Notes under the pieces: generated by a model
Databases searched by the model: none
What the model was told of the DNA's origin: nothing
Seen by the model: the letters and a program-made list of their open reading frames with translations, nothing else
Made by a program: the position numbers and the translations under genes
Part shown: positions 7,453 to 17,072 of the stretch, piece by piece
Position numbering within the stretch: the stretch's first letter is position 1
Layout of the letters: each line of letters starts with the position of its first letter
Assembly: GCA_001304105.1 (NCBI GenBank)
Contig: LJUR01000034.1
Coordinates: 1-35,269 of the forward strand
Direction: 5' to 3'
Source of the DNA: Deltaproteobacteria bacterium SM23_61
GTDB lineage: Bacteria; Desulfobacterota; SM23-61
Length of the DNA stretch: 35,269 nt

Positions 7453-8886
7453 ATGGGAAAGACGGGAGAATACAGTTCTAGCGATGCCCTGGGGCTGGCC
7501 GAGCTGGTGCGCAAGAAGGAAGCAAAACCCACCGAACTCGTGGATGCGGCCATCGAGCGGATTGAGAGATTGAACCCAACCCTCAACGCGGTGATCACTC
7601 CGTTCTTCGAACAGGCCCGGAAAGCGGCTGCCGGGGATCTGCCCCGAGGCCCTTTCACTGGAGTCCCCTTCCTTCTGAAGGACATCGGGGCCACGCTGGG
7701 CGGGGTCCGGATGACCATGGGAACGGCCTTTCTCAAGGACTTCGTGCCGGATCATGACAGCGAACTGGTCTCCCGGCTGAAACGGGCGGGGTTCATCATC
7801 GTCGGGAAGACCAGCACGCCGGAATTGGGGATTCTACCCACCACGGAGTCACGCTTTTTGGGCCGCACCCGCAATCCCTGGAATCTGGACCGAACCACCG
7901 GCGGGTCGAGCGGAGGGGCGGCCTCCGCGGTGGCCGCCGGGATCGTTCCCGCGGCTCATGCCAACGACGGCGGGGGATCCATCCGCATCCCCGCTTCCTG
8001 CTGTGGGGTCTTCGGTCTGAAGCCGACCCGGGCCCGCAATCCTCTGGGCCCGGATCTGGGAGACATGTTTGGCGGATTGATCGCCGAGCATGCGGTCACC
8101 CGCTCGGTGCGCGATAGCGCCGCGATCCTCGACGCCACCGCCGGCCCCGACATCGGGGATCCCTACTGGGCCCCGCCGCCGGCAAGGCCCTTCCTCCAGG
8201 AAGTGGGGGCCGACCCGGGAAAGCTCCGCATGGCCTTTACCGCTTCCGGGGTTGAAGGCCTGCAAATCCATCCCGACTGCACAGCGGCGGTAAAAGACGC
8301 GGCCAAACTCTGTGCGGACCTGGGACACGAGGTGGAGGAAGCCGCTCTGCCGGTCAACCGAGAACTCATAAAACAGGCCTTCATGGTGCTCTGGACGGCA
8401 GGTTGTGCCTGGACCATTGACGGCCTGGCCCTGGCCGCCCGGAAAACCCCCTCGCCGGACCAGTTCGAGCCCCTAACCTGGGCCCTCTATGAGATCGGAA
8501 AGAAGCATAGCGCATCTACTTATCTCCTCTCTTTAACCCTGCTGCAAAAGATCGCCCGGGACCTGGCCCGCGCTACCCTGAAATACGACGTGTGGATCAC
8601 CCCCACTTTGGCCGAGCCCCCGGTGCCCCTGGGAACTTTCGATTCCCCCCCGGAGAATCCCCTCCACGGTTACCGCCGGGCGGAAACCTTCGTCCCCTTC
8701 ACTCCCCTCTGCAACATCACCGGCCAGCCGGCCATGTCCGTGCCCCTCTTCTGGAACCAGGAGGGGCTGCCGGTGGGGACCCATTTCATCGGGCGGTTCG
8801 GGGACGAGGCGACCCTTTTCCGCTTGGCCGCCCAGCTGGAAGCCGCACGGCCGTGGGCTGGACGACGGCCGCCGGTTTGCGCTTAA
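7453..8886 (+). CDS. Amidase signature family enzyme
   Basis: A 477-residue amidase that hydrolyses an amide C-N bond. The Ser-cisSer-Lys triad is complete: Lys76 in FLLKDIG, cis-Ser152 in [10 protein letters not shown], and nucleophile Ser176 in DGGGSIRIP, with the usual 24-residue spacing between the two serines. The C-terminal [14 protein letters not shown] and LPVGTHFIG blocks are also family-typical. AGGAGG lies upstream of the ATG at a normal distance. No GatB/GatC partners are nearby, so a GatA role in tRNA amidation is unlikely. The substrate is unknown. A second member of the same family lies at 24123-25526, and the two differ widely outside the signature, so they are not a recent duplication. 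Confidence 0.92.
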   Translation: MGKTGEYSSSDALGLAELVRKKEAKPTELVDAAIERIERLNPTLNAVITPFFEQARKAAAGDLPRGPFTGVPFLLKDIGATLGGVRMTMGTAFLKDFVPDHDSELVSRLKRAGFIIVGKTSTPELGILPTTESRFLGRTRNPWNLDRTTGGSSGGAASAVAAGIVPAAHANDGGGSIRIPASCCGVFGLKPTRARNPLGPDLGDMFGGLIAEHAVTRSVRDSAAILDATAGPDIGDPYWAPPPARPFLQEVGADPGKLRMAFTASGVEGLQIHPDCTAAVKDAAKLCADLGHEVEEAALPVNRELIKQAFMVLWTAGCAWTIDGLALAARKTPSPDQFEPLTWALYEIGKKHSASTYLLSLTLLQKIARDLARATLKYDVWITPTLAEPPVPLGTFDSPPENPLHGYRRAETFVPFTPLCNITGQPAMSVPLFWNQEGLPVGTHFIGRFGDEATLFRLAAQLEAARPWAGRRPPVCA

Positions 8887-8958
8887 CCGGGGCGAGGGGA
8901 AGAGAGGAAATGAAGGCTTAGGAACGAAAAGCTGTAAAGAGAAAAGGCATTTGGGGAG

Positions 8959-10731
8959 TTACTCCCGGGGCAGGGGATAGAACTCCATTCCCCATGAGGT
9001 CGTGTGGTTCCCTTCAGGAGACACCTCTTTGCGCAGGGTCTCTTTGATCAACGCTTGATACTGGCTCTCCTGAAGCACGAGTTTGGAATGGCGGCCCTCT
9101 AAGACCGTGCCGGGGAATATTTCTTTTAAGACCTGGACTGTAGCGATTCCTTTTTTATGGCTTTCGTCTTGGATTTTCTTGATCTCGCCCTGAAGCGGCT
9201 CGATGGCCCCTTCCAACTCCTTGAGCTGGGACAGGAGAGGGGTGGTCTTCTCCAGGATGAGTTTTTCTTTGGCCATGAGCTTCTGCAGGTGTTCCTCTGC
9301 GCTCTTTGCTTTCTGCTCTAATTTTTCCAGTTCCTGCTGGGCCTGAGCCAACCCGGCGGGGTCATTTTTCTCATCCAAATTTTCCATCTTTTTTTGGCAG
9401 GACCGCTGCTCCGACCCCAACTGATCCCGTACCTGCACCCACTTCACGACATCTTCTTTCAGCTTGTAGGCAGCCTGATCCAGAATCTCCAGGGAAGCTT
9501 TCAGCTTTTTCTTCTCGGCCTCTTTGACCGCAATCTCCTCCTGTAGTTTCTTCACCATGCTATGAAGATGGGCATCGACTCCCACGGTCAAAAAGCACGG
9601 TTTGGAGGATGCCGACCCGATCTGGGCAGCCATCACCCCCCTGGAGGCCAGGATTCGGGAAGCCAATATTCTTCCCGCCGGCTTGGCAATGACTGCTCCC
9701 CGGGTTTCGATTTTGGAATCGATGATTTCCCCCTCGACGATCACATCTCCTCCAGCCTCAATCTGGGAGTATTGAATGAACCGGGTTTTCAAGTTCCCCC
9801 GGCAAACCACCTTCCCCCCGATGATGCCCCCGCTGACCACGATATCGGTCTCCGATTCCACTTCCCCCCGATGGATTTCTTTGACGGTCAGTCTCCCGGC
9901 TTTCACCTGGAATCCAGCTTCAATGGCCCCGCTCACATCGACGAATCCGTCGAAACGGATGTGGCCTGTGCCCAGTCCCACATCGCCCGGAATCATCAGC
10001 TCATTGATCACACTGAATCTTCCCTCACTCGAGACGGTCGGGCGCCCGTTCCTATGGGCGTAGATCTTCAACCGGTCCTCTGACGATTTGGTTCCCGGCC
10101 CGGCCATCAGGGGAATGTCCTTTGCCGGTTCCACGGCCAGGGTTTGGCCAAAAACGTCCTTCCCCGGCTTTTCCTTGACCAGAGGAACCTTTTTCGCCAA
10201 GAGAGCCCCTTCTTTGACCTGGGGGATCTCTCCCTTGTCTCGAAAATCAATCCCCCCCCCGGCCTTCATAATGCCTATTTTTAAAGGGTCTTTGTCGAAA
10301 TGGTAGTTGACCTGGGCGTCTTTCCCGGGTTCAGGCGGGGTCCCCTGGGCCACCAGGCACAGGTCTTCAAGAATAGCGCCGCTCTTCAGGAGTTCTTCCA
10401 AGGCGGAATCTTCAACAAGCCCGTGGACGATTCTTTTTTCCTTTAAAAATTTCTTTATATCTTCAAGGGTTACATTTTCCTTCCCCTCCCCCTCGAGGCA
10501 CAGAGATGCTTTCAGCCGGTCTTCTGAAACTACCAATTCGAAATAGGGATTTGACGGTCCCCTCCCCTCGGATCCTTCCGCCGGGGCAGGCTGATTCTTG
10601 ACTGGGTCTTTAACTTGTGTTTCCGGATTCAAGGCGATTTCCCAAACCTCCACAATTACTATTTCGTCAAAATCTTGGACATCCTTAATTCCTCTCCGGA
10701 ATTTTTTTGTATGGAGGAGGCCGGACTTCAA
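8959..10731 (-). CDS. FapA/DUF342-family protein with coiled coil
   Basis: A 590-residue cytoplasmic protein of the FapA (DUF342) family, often called flagellar assembly protein A, whose function is not well defined. The N-terminal third includes the family's VEDSALEELLKSG and GTPPEPGKDAQVNYHF blocks. The middle (about 240-390) is a right-handed beta-helix made of short repeats such as GHIRFDGFVDVSGAIEAGF, ESETDIVVSGGII and QIEAGGDVIVEGEII. About 390-520 is a long Lys/Glu/Gln-rich coiled coil, followed by a small C-terminal domain. The start is uncertain: the frame opens at a TTG without a good ribosome-binding site, and later GTG/TTG codons are possible. It follows the VOC gene by 51 bases on the same strand. 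Confidence 0.85.
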   Translation of the reverse strand: MKSGLLHTKKFRRGIKDVQDFDEIVIVEVWEIALNPETQVKDPVKNQPAPAEGSEGRGPSNPYFELVVSEDRLKASLCLEGEGKENVTLEDIKKFLKEKRIVHGLVEDSALEELLKSGAILEDLCLVAQGTPPEPGKDAQVNYHFDKDPLKIGIMKAGGGIDFRDKGEIPQVKEGALLAKKVPLVKEKPGKDVFGQTLAVEPAKDIPLMAGPGTKSSEDRLKIYAHRNGRPTVSSEGRFSVINELMIPGDVGLGTGHIRFDGFVDVSGAIEAGFQVKAGRLTVKEIHRGEVESETDIVVSGGIIGGKVVCRGNLKTRFIQYSQIEAGGDVIVEGEIIDSKIETRGAVIAKPAGRILASRILASRGVMAAQIGSASSKPCFLTVGVDAHLHSMVKKLQEEIAVKEAEKKKLKASLEILDQAAYKLKEDVVKWVQVRDQLGSEQRSCQKKMENLDEKNDPAGLAQAQQELEKLEQKAKSAEEHLQKLMAKEKLILEKTTPLLSQLKELEGAIEPLQGEIKKIQDESHKKGIATVQVLKEIFPGTVLEGRHSKLVLQESQYQALIKETLRKEVSPEGNHTTSWGMEFYPLPRE

Positions 10732-10782
10732 CCCTGCTTGGGGCAGGCCTCCCCCGGGAAACCTCTTTCCGCTGAAGGGTCT

Positions 10783-11229
10783 TTACCCCCAAACTTTGGT
10801 CATTCTTTCCTCCGGAGTGGCATCCCGGTATTCCCCCAGCCATTCGAATACCTGCAGGATGACCCCCAGGGGATTCCGGGGCCCGACCAGGACTTCTTTC
10901 CGGACCCCCTCGATCTCCTCGTAGTTGGAAGTCTTCACCCCGTTGGCGTGGAGATGATCCATGAATTTCTTGATGTCCTCCACTTCGATCCCCATGTGCT
11001 GCATGGTCTCCCCGGAACGCTCGATGTGCTTGGCCACGAACCCCTCGGGGCTCGTGGATTCCAAAAAGGTAAAAATATTTTCTCCGATCCGGAAGATCGC
11101 CACTGTGTACTGCCCTTTTTCGTTGATATTCTGCACGATAAACTTGGCTCCGAAAAGGGTTTCCAGTTTTTTCTTGGTCTCCTCCAGGTTCCTGACCGCG
11201 ATCGCAATGTGGTCTACCTTCTTAAACAT
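10783..11229 (-). CDS. VOC-superfamily protein, methylmalonyl-CoA epimerase-like
   Basis: A 148-residue glyoxalase-fold protein with two beta-alpha-beta-beta-beta modules. It resembles methylmalonyl-CoA epimerase: VDHIAIAVRNLEETKK at the N-terminus supplies metal ligand His7, MQHMGIEVEDI supplies His78, and VILQVFEW near the end supplies Glu129. The family's usual fourth position is an acidic residue in FTFLEST (Glu57). Such enzymes interconvert (R)- and (S)-methylmalonyl-CoA in propionate metabolism; no mutase or carboxylase gene is nearby, so another VOC activity remains possible. AGGAGG lies eight bases before the ATG. It is the first gene of a probable two-gene unit with the FapA-type gene. 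Confidence 0.85.
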   Translation of the reverse strand: MFKKVDHIAIAVRNLEETKKKLETLFGAKFIVQNINEKGQYTVAIFRIGENIFTFLESTSPEGFVAKHIERSGETMQHMGIEVEDIKKFMDHLHANGVKTSNYEEIEGVRKEVLVGPRNPLGVILQVFEWLGEYRDATPEERMTKVWG

Positions 11230-11649
11230 TTCTTTTCCTCCTTTTAAGATTTTTTTGGGGCTTCATCCCGGACAAACCTTTTCCTCCTTTCAAGAGTATT
11301 CAAGACGGAGGCTTATTTCCAGCGAAAAAAGACGGGCCGGCGATGGAAACGCAAAAAAACGAAAAAGGTTCTTAAATTCAAAAGATATTTTATGGATTGG
11401 GAATAATCCTTTCGCTGGTCGAACTGGCATTTCTCCGAGGTCTCTGTATCCTCCGGGGTTAAATGATTCGAATTTCGGATTTCGTGCTTCGAATTTGGAG
11501 TACCCTTTGGGCATTGGAAGTTTTGATGGCCTCTTGCCCACATCTTGACTCTTAAGAGACGAAATGGTATCGATTTTAAGAAATCAGATTTAGGAAACGT
11601 TTTAAATTTCTGCTTACCGGCGGTAGGGAATTTCCAGGGAGGAAGGAAG
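11230..11649. other. Divergent intergenic region with dispersed repeat
   Basis: These 420 bases separate the minus-strand VOC gene and the plus-strand aminotransferase, so promoters for both should lie here. I see no strong sigma70 promoter. The stretch holds an AATTCGAA-type repeat at 11466-11496. Open frames on either strand, including upstream extension of the aminotransferase frame, show no protein-like pattern. Confidence 0.6.
11466..11496. repeat. AATTCGAA-type palindromic repeat, copy 2
   Basis: A 31-base unit identical to 3551-3581 except for two adjacent mismatches. It lies about 150 bases before the aminotransferase ribosome-binding site. The pair shows a dispersed family within the window. 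Confidence 0.65.
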
Positions 11650-12825
11650 ATGCAGATCGCCAAGAGGTTGGAGCCACTCAAAGGTTTCTTTACTATGGAG
11701 ATGAACATCCGCATGGCCCGGATGAAACAGGAGGGCCGGGAGGTCATCAACCTGGGGGTGGGAGACCCGGATTTCACCCCCCCGGATCATCTTCTTCAAG
11801 CCTTACAGGAGGCGGTGGGGCACCGGGAATATCATCATTACCCCAGCTTCTATCCCATCCAGCCGCTGAAGAATGCCATCGCCGGCTGGTACCAGCGGCG
11901 CTTCGGAGTGGCTCTGGATCCCATCAGCGAGGTCCTTCCCCTCCTGGGTTCAACGGATGCGCTCTTCATGGTTCACCTCTGCCTGATCGATCCGGGAGAC
12001 ATCGGTTTGGTTCCGGATCCCTCTTATGCCTCCTACCAGGCTTGTGTACAACTGGCCGGCGGGCGGGTGGAAAAAGTCCCCCTGCTGAAAGAGAACGGTT
12101 TTCTCCCGGACTTGGACAAGATCCCATCCGGGGTGGCTGGAAAGGCCAAAATGATCTGGATCAACTACCCCAATAATCCCACGGGAGCAACGGCGCCACC
12201 GGACTTCTTCAAAAAACTCATCTCCTGGGCTAGGACTCGTGATGTGGCCGTGGTTTCCGACAACGCCTATTCCGAAGTTTACTTCGACCACCAGCGCCCG
12301 GTGAGCTTCATGGAATTTCCCGGGGCCAAAGAGGTGGGGATCGAGATCCACTCTCTTTCCAAATCCTACAACTGCTGCGGATGGCGCGCCGGAATGGCGG
12401 TGGGGAACAAGGATCTCCTGGCCGCGCTGGCCAGAGTGAAAAACCATTCCGACCGGGGAATGTACTATCCCATGCAGCTGGCCGCCATCAAGGCCTTGAA
12501 CAGCCCCGATGACTTCAAAGAAAAAAGGAACCAAATTTTCCAGGAACGCCGGGACATGCTGGTGGAAGGGCTCAACAAGATCGGCCTCAAAGCGTTTCCC
12601 CCCAAGGCCACTTTTTACCTCTGGGCCAATGTCCCCCCGGGATACAAGTCCCAGGATTTCTGCCTCAAGGCCCTGGAGGAGGCCAACGTTTGGATGATCC
12701 CGGGCTCCGTCTACGGTCAGTATGGGGAAGGATACCTGCGGATCGCCCTGACCCATCCGGTTGAACGCTTGAGAGAAGCCATCCGTAGGTTAAGCCGGTT
12801 CATGGATTGCAGTTTCCAATCTTAA
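11650..12825 (+). CDS. dapL: LL-diaminopimelate aminotransferase-type class I aminotransferase
   Basis: A 391-residue PLP enzyme of aminotransferase fold type I. It best fits LL-diaminopimelate aminotransferase, which converts tetrahydrodipicolinate to LL-diaminopimelate in one step for lysine and peptidoglycan synthesis. Seen motifs are INLGVGDPDF near the N-terminus, GSTDALF for PLP phosphate contact, NYPNNPTGA, VVSDNAYSEVYFD, the Schiff-base Lys238 in SLSKSYNCCGWRAG, and YLRIALTHP near the end. The ATG at 11650 has GGAGGAAGG just upstream and starts with the typical MQIAKRLEPLK, so the 35 upstream in-frame codons are rejected. No other lysine-pathway gene is adjacent. Related aspartate or branched-chain aminotransferases are the main alternative. 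Confidence 0.85.
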   Translation: MQIAKRLEPLKGFFTMEMNIRMARMKQEGREVINLGVGDPDFTPPDHLLQALQEAVGHREYHHYPSFYPIQPLKNAIAGWYQRRFGVALDPISEVLPLLGSTDALFMVHLCLIDPGDIGLVPDPSYASYQACVQLAGGRVEKVPLLKENGFLPDLDKIPSGVAGKAKMIWINYPNNPTGATAPPDFFKKLISWARTRDVAVVSDNAYSEVYFDHQRPVSFMEFPGAKEVGIEIHSLSKSYNCCGWRAGMAVGNKDLLAALARVKNHSDRGMYYPMQLAAIKALNSPDDFKEKRNQIFQERRDMLVEGLNKIGLKAFPPKATFYLWANVPPGYKSQDFCLKALEEANVWMIPGSVYGQYGEGYLRIALTHPVERLREAIRRLSRFMDCSFQS

Positions 12826-12853
12826 GGTTCCCTCCTAGATGGGAGCATAAACC

Positions 12854-12869
12854 GCCCTTGCGGAAGGGC
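12854..12869 (+). terminator. Hairpin after the aminotransferase gene
   Basis: GCCCTT / AAGGGC arms enclose a GCGG loop 28 bases after the stop codon. There is no T-run, so it is a weak or Rho-assisted terminator candidate only. Confidence 0.35.
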
Positions 12870-13038
12870 CCTCTTCACGTCGTCTCGAGGGGAACACTCT
12901 GTTGACAATTGACGGCTGAGCTTGATTGCTGGTTCTTACAGAGGATACGAGCATGGCATTCCAATCTCGAGAAATGGGGTGAAGAATTCAGGAGTCCATG
13001 GTTTAATTCCTGTCGTTGCCAGAAAAAGGAGGCGAAAA

Positions 13039-15366
13039 ATGAGGAAAACACAAGTTTGCGGGATTGTCGCGGTTTTGCTGGTTTCGGTGCTGGTGGCGAC
13101 CGCCCAAGGCTCTAAGTTTCATACCGACCCTCCTGCAGTGATCAAGTCCATGAGCCAGGACCTCACAGTTTTGCACAAAGAGCTTAGCGGCTACGGGAAT
13201 TATGGGACCCCGGATGGCCGATCCGATATCCTCTATTCCACGGAGAGCGATCAATGGGTTTTCGATCTATCAAAAGTCCATCTTCCGGGATCCATTGCCT
13301 ATGCCGAGGTGGTTGTCAGGCTTGTGCTCGATGACCACTACCGGGTAGAGGCAGCCAACTATGTGGGAGCAATCAAGGTAAACGGTACAGAGGTTTTTGC
13401 GGGCAGCTTCTTCAAAGACCTTGAGGTGCCACATGGCGCTCCATTTGGACGAAGATTCAATAATTGGAAAGAAGTAAGCTTCAAGGTCAGCAACCTTGGA
13501 CTCGGCGAGAACACGATCTCGATAGAGAACAAGACAGCCGGCCGTGTGGGAGGGGATTGGATCGCCATCGACTCCATCCAACTTCGTGTCCACACGACCG
13601 GCGACGGCGAACCGACCGTGACAGTCAAACCAACTCAGCCGGAGATTCAGAATCCCGTCGTGACCGATGTGGTGGATGCTTTCTCCCGGGTGAGAAGCCA
13701 CGGGGACAAGCTTGGTTTTTGGGAAGGAGACAGCTTTCCTGATGGCTACAGCCTGGCCGCGCATGCATCCCGCGATATCGACCTGAAGCTGGGACTTCCT
13801 CCCAAGGCCAAGACCAGCCATTTTCAAGGCATTCAGAGACTTCGTTCCGGACCGTATTTCGCAGCCTCAGGAAGCTCATTTACCTATTCCCATCTGTTCA
13901 TCGTGAAATTGGCATCGAGACCGTCGGATGGATGTTTTCGGTCCAACCGCCTGACCGTAAACCTGCCTCCCCAGACGGACAAAGTCGTGTGGAGCAAAAA
14001 CCTCAGCGATGTCTACTGGCATGCCGGCGGTCTCCAGGCATTCGGTGATTACCTCGTGGTTGGCATTGAGGACACGGTCACAGCCAAATCCCGGGTCCTT
14101 TTCTTCAATGTGCAAAAACCCGAGACACCGGTCCAGTTGGATTACGTCCTGGACCGTCCTGACGAGCCTGCGGGAGCCGTCGGTATCGTCGATGTGGGAG
14201 TCTTGGATGGTAAATTTCTCCTGGTTGTGGGAAGAACGGACTCGGCCATTCTCGATTTCTATGTGTCCAACACGACGGATCTCAACGACCCTGACTTCAG
14301 ATTTGATCTGTGGGACACCTGGTATAAGAGCGAAGTGAAAACCGAACTCAAGGACAAAACTGACTTCTACAAGTATCAGAACCTCAACCTTCTGAGGGAC
14401 GCGGACGGAAAGATCTTCATGGTGGGTCTCTCGAGAACGACCTATACACCGGATCCGACAGGGATGGGAGCGGGGCGGGACTTTGCCGACCTGTTCAGGA
14501 TCGATCTCAACGGGACAGACAAACCGAATGACCCGGACAAAGACAAGTGGGTCAGCATGACCATGGTCGGCTACAAGCAGCTGGTCTGTCAGGATGAGTG
14601 TAATTTCAATGCGGGCGCAGGGGTTTACTTGGATCCTCGGGGCCGCATGATGATCTATGGTATCGAGCACTTCCGCAACGATGGTCTGATCCGTTTCAAC
14701 GAATTTCGGAGCCTTCCCATCAAAGTGTCGGATATCGGTGAGGGTTGGGTCGAGCTTTACGACGACGTTGATTTCAAGGGCCGCAGCATCATGATCGACT
14801 ACGTGGACCGGAAAAAGCGGGAATACAAGGACTATGACAAAGTCGAGGGCTTCGAAGACAAGGCCTCTTCGGCGAAATGGCTGCTGCCATCGGGCTGGTC
14901 CCTTCTCCTCTTTGAAGACAAGAACTACAAAGGTCGCCTGCGCAAGCTCACCGGAAACGGGGATGTGCGGAGCATTGCGGATTTTGGCGGCCGTGATCTG
15001 ATGGATCCCCTCAAGTTTTACTGGGGTGACAAGGTGTCGTCTTCCCGCTTTGTGAAAGAGCCCATCACGTCGGTTGACGATGGGTGGATCGAACTCTTTG
15101 AAAAAGAAAACTTCAAAGGCCGACGGGTTGAGGTTGACACGTCACAGGGTATAAGCCGTTACAAGGAGCTGAAGATCGGCGAGGATCAGATTGATTTTAA
15201 CGACAAGGTATCATCGGTCCGTTGGCAGCTTCCCCAGACTTCCGTCTATCGGCTGTATCAGCATGCTAACTATGAGGGAGAACACTTCGACCTCAAGGGT
15301 AACGGTAAGGTCCAGGAGATCTCTAATTTTAATGACTTTGGCGTATCATCCTCGAAATTGTGGTAG
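13039..15366 (+). CDS. Secreted multidomain protein with two C-terminal beta/gamma-crystallin domains
   Basis: A 775-residue exported protein. The ATG at 13039 has AGGAGG at 13027-13032 and starts a clear signal peptide (MRKTQVCGIVAVLLVSVLVA); the longer open frame is rejected. Residues about 45-190 look like a galactose-binding-type beta-sandwich (YAEVVVRLVLDDHY, GENTISIENK, GDWIAIDSIQLRV). Residues about 200-560 have propeller-like strands (GLQAFGDYLVVGIED, VGVLDGKFLLVVGRTDS). Residues 569-775 contain four Greek-key motifs, GW(V/I)EL(Y/F) at 569 and 682, each followed by another key, giving two beta/gamma-crystallin domains. Ca-site motifs are EDKASS (606-611), GDKVSS (663-668), NDKVSS (721-726) and a variant NDFGVSSS (765-772). 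Ca2+ binding and extracellular location are likely; the ligand and role are unknown. Confidence 0.88.
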   Translation: MRKTQVCGIVAVLLVSVLVATAQGSKFHTDPPAVIKSMSQDLTVLHKELSGYGNYGTPDGRSDILYSTESDQWVFDLSKVHLPGSIAYAEVVVRLVLDDHYRVEAANYVGAIKVNGTEVFAGSFFKDLEVPHGAPFGRRFNNWKEVSFKVSNLGLGENTISIENKTAGRVGGDWIAIDSIQLRVHTTGDGEPTVTVKPTQPEIQNPVVTDVVDAFSRVRSHGDKLGFWEGDSFPDGYSLAAHASRDIDLKLGLPPKAKTSHFQGIQRLRSGPYFAASGSSFTYSHLFIVKLASRPSDGCFRSNRLTVNLPPQTDKVVWSKNLSDVYWHAGGLQAFGDYLVVGIEDTVTAKSRVLFFNVQKPETPVQLDYVLDRPDEPAGAVGIVDVGVLDGKFLLVVGRTDSAILDFYVSNTTDLNDPDFRFDLWDTWYKSEVKTELKDKTDFYKYQNLNLLRDADGKIFMVGLSRTTYTPDPTGMGAGRDFADLFRIDLNGTDKPNDPDKDKWVSMTMVGYKQLVCQDECNFNAGAGVYLDPRGRMMIYGIEHFRNDGLIRFNEFRSLPIKVSDIGEGWVELYDDVDFKGRSIMIDYVDRKKREYKDYDKVEGFEDKASSAKWLLPSGWSLLLFEDKNYKGRLRKLTGNGDVRSIADFGGRDLMDPLKFYWGDKVSSSRFVKEPITSVDDGWIELFEKENFKGRRVEVDTSQGISRYKELKIGEDQIDFNDKVSSVRWQLPQTSVYRLYQHANYEGEHFDLKGNGKVQEISNFNDFGVSSSKLW

Positions 15367-15672
15367 GATCGGGAACCGGAGTCGCAGCTTAGCCAAATCG
15401 GATGGGAATTCCTGTGCTGACCATCATGGGAACCAAAACCCCTGGGGCGTCCATACGGGCTCTTCTTGCCATGCAGAATATAGGGCCGGGCGAGCATTTT
15501 CTGTTGTGTATCGCAAGAGACAAATAGCCGGGTCCGTCGGCTCATCGAGGCGACCCCAGTCTCTCGGCCTCCCAGGAGTCACGTTCTTTGACGAGCAAGG
15601 AACCCTTTGGGTTATGTCGCCGAGTAGCCCACATGCCCGGGGAAACGATTTCGTCTCGAGAAGTCATGCCAC
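15367..15672. other. Gene-poor gap with possible coding remnants
   Basis: Between the crystallin-domain gene and the next membrane protein, no complete gene with a ribosome-binding site is seen. A 41-codon open frame from 15402 (MGIPVLTIMGTKTPGASIRA...) and a short protein-like stretch (VTFFDEQGTLWVMSP) in another frame near 15560-15620 could be decayed gene pieces, but neither matches a family I know. No T-run terminator is seen. Confidence 0.4.
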
Positions 15673-16665
15673 ATGGTAGCCATCTCCCCCCATTTGCCAG
15701 AACCTAACCTCCGTCAGGGGCTTCACATATTCGCCTCGAGGCCCTTCTCGCTGGTTGCCGCTCTGATTCTGGTGATCGTCATCTTCCTGGGAACCTTTAT
15801 GGTTCTGGTGTTCCCTGCGATCGCCGCTTACTTTTATGCGGTCCGGCAGAGCAGGCGGGAGGAATACTTTATTGATCTGAACAATATCGTGAGAACGTGC
15901 GGTCTGGTCTTTGGTGGGATCAAAAGGTATTTCCTCCAGAGCTACCTTCTGGGAATTGTGGGCCTCCTCCTGCCAGTAGCCCTGCTTCTCGCCCCCCTTG
16001 TGCCCTTGAAAATGATGGGTTCGGAGGGGAAAACGCTCAGCCTGGTTCTTCAGGTTCTCTACATCCCAGCCTTCTTTCTGGCCGGAGCGGTTGTGCTCTA
16101 TGGCTACCCGGACCTGATTGCCACCAACGACGCGATACGATCGCTCCGCCGCGCCATTGCTTCGGGCAGGGCAAAGCTCTGGAAGGTTCTGGCACTCGGT
16201 TTTGTGCTCCTCTGTCCTCTGCCTGGATTCGTCGTGCATCTCCTGATGGTTCTAAGCTATCCGTTCATTGCGGCATGGGCCGTTTCGGCCACGGCCGACC
16301 CAACCGAGATCTGGAGCGAGCCCGGCGTCAAGGAAAGGCAGAAGGTACCGGGCATGCTTGTCGCGTTCACGCTCGTGGCGATTGCCGCGATTGGAGGGTA
16401 TCTGCTCTTCAGGCTTTGGGGAGGTCCCGGTCTTGTGGCCGCCATCGGCCTATGCCTGGCCTTTCTTCTTGCCGCGGTATTGAGAACCTGGCGTTTCGCC
16501 ATGGGCCTCTTTGGGTTTGCCCTCGGATTTGTGGCCGTGCTGGGCGGAGGCATGATTTTTTTCGCCAGACGCTGGGGGGAGGGAATTGCCTTCATATGGG
16601 TCGCTATCTGCGTGGCCTTCTTGATTGTGTTGTTATCCTTGGTTGGGAAAAGACTGAAGCTCTGA
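15673..16665 (+). CDS. Polytopic membrane protein of unknown function
   Basis: A 330-residue protein with about eight hydrophobic segments. The N-terminal half resembles proteins with a repeated 'glycerophosphoryl-diester/DUF4013-like' membrane layout: LRQGLHIFASRPFSLVAALILVI, a long helix, then FYAVRQSRREEYFIDLNNIVRTCGLVFGGIKRYFLQSYLLGIVGLLL. The C-terminal half is four closely spaced Gly/Ala-rich helices. The first in-frame ATG after a stop at 15625-15627 is used; it lacks a ribosome-binding site, so either the start is poorly translated or the 5' end is degraded. It may accompany the secreted crystallin-domain protein, but the 306-base gap argues against tight coupling. Confidence 0.7.
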   Translation: MVAISPHLPEPNLRQGLHIFASRPFSLVAALILVIVIFLGTFMVLVFPAIAAYFYAVRQSRREEYFIDLNNIVRTCGLVFGGIKRYFLQSYLLGIVGLLLPVALLLAPLVPLKMMGSEGKTLSLVLQVLYIPAFFLAGAVVLYGYPDLIATNDAIRSLRRAIASGRAKLWKVLALGFVLLCPLPGFVVHLLMVLSYPFIAAWAVSATADPTEIWSEPGVKERQKVPGMLVAFTLVAIAAIGGYLLFRLWGGPGLVAAIGLCLAFLLAAVLRTWRFAMGLFGFALGFVAVLGGGMIFFARRWGEGIAFIWVAICVAFLIVLLSLVGKRLKL

Positions 16666-16816
16666 TCGGGGTCACATCTTCATTTGTCGATTCTGCTTGA
16701 CGACACTGATTCGCCGAATATGATACAGTCACGACTTTGACATTGTCGAAGACCGGGAACCCAACGGGAAGCAGAGGTTTTCGGTATGTGAAAACGGGCA
16801 ATTATATTAAAGTATA

Positions 16817-16845
16817 TTGACTGGCTCTGCTTGGCGCGTTATAAG
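16817..16845 (+). promoter_or_regulatory. Sigma70-like promoter candidate upstream of the FAD oxidoreductase
   Basis: TTGACT (16817-16822) and TATAAG (16840-16845) are separated by exactly 17 bases in the 407-base gap 16666-17072. It is the best promoter-like match in this gap and would give a leader of about 220 bases before the ATG at 17073. Nothing else in the gap looks like a gene. Confidence 0.45.
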
Positions 16846-17072
16846 CCACCCATGGTTCGAAGACTGAGAGTTCATTCATTTGCCCAGTGCCCTTTACCAC
16901 TAATTTCCCCGGGGAACCAAAAACAGGCGACTTTTTTAGATAGGAAGGATTTTAGAGCATATCTCTTATCAGGACCCCGACTACCCCTAGGATGCTTACC
17001 TGGAGTCGTAAGCAAAGATCGGGAAGGGGGGGGAAAGCGAGTTCTTGTCAATTTCATAAATCGGGAAAGAAC

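Noticed and set aside
9562..11247. Plus-strand open frames opposite the FapA-type and VOC genes (173 and 210 codons)
   Set aside because: The minus-strand genes have ribosome-binding sites and family motifs; the plus-strand translations do not.
12922..13038. Upstream extension of the crystallin-domain protein
   Set aside because: A strong AGGAGG and a textbook signal peptide start at 13039; the longer start would bury the signal.
15402..15524. 41-codon open frame between the crystallin-domain gene and the membrane protein
   Set aside because: No ribosome-binding site and no recognisable family; kept only as a possible remnant.
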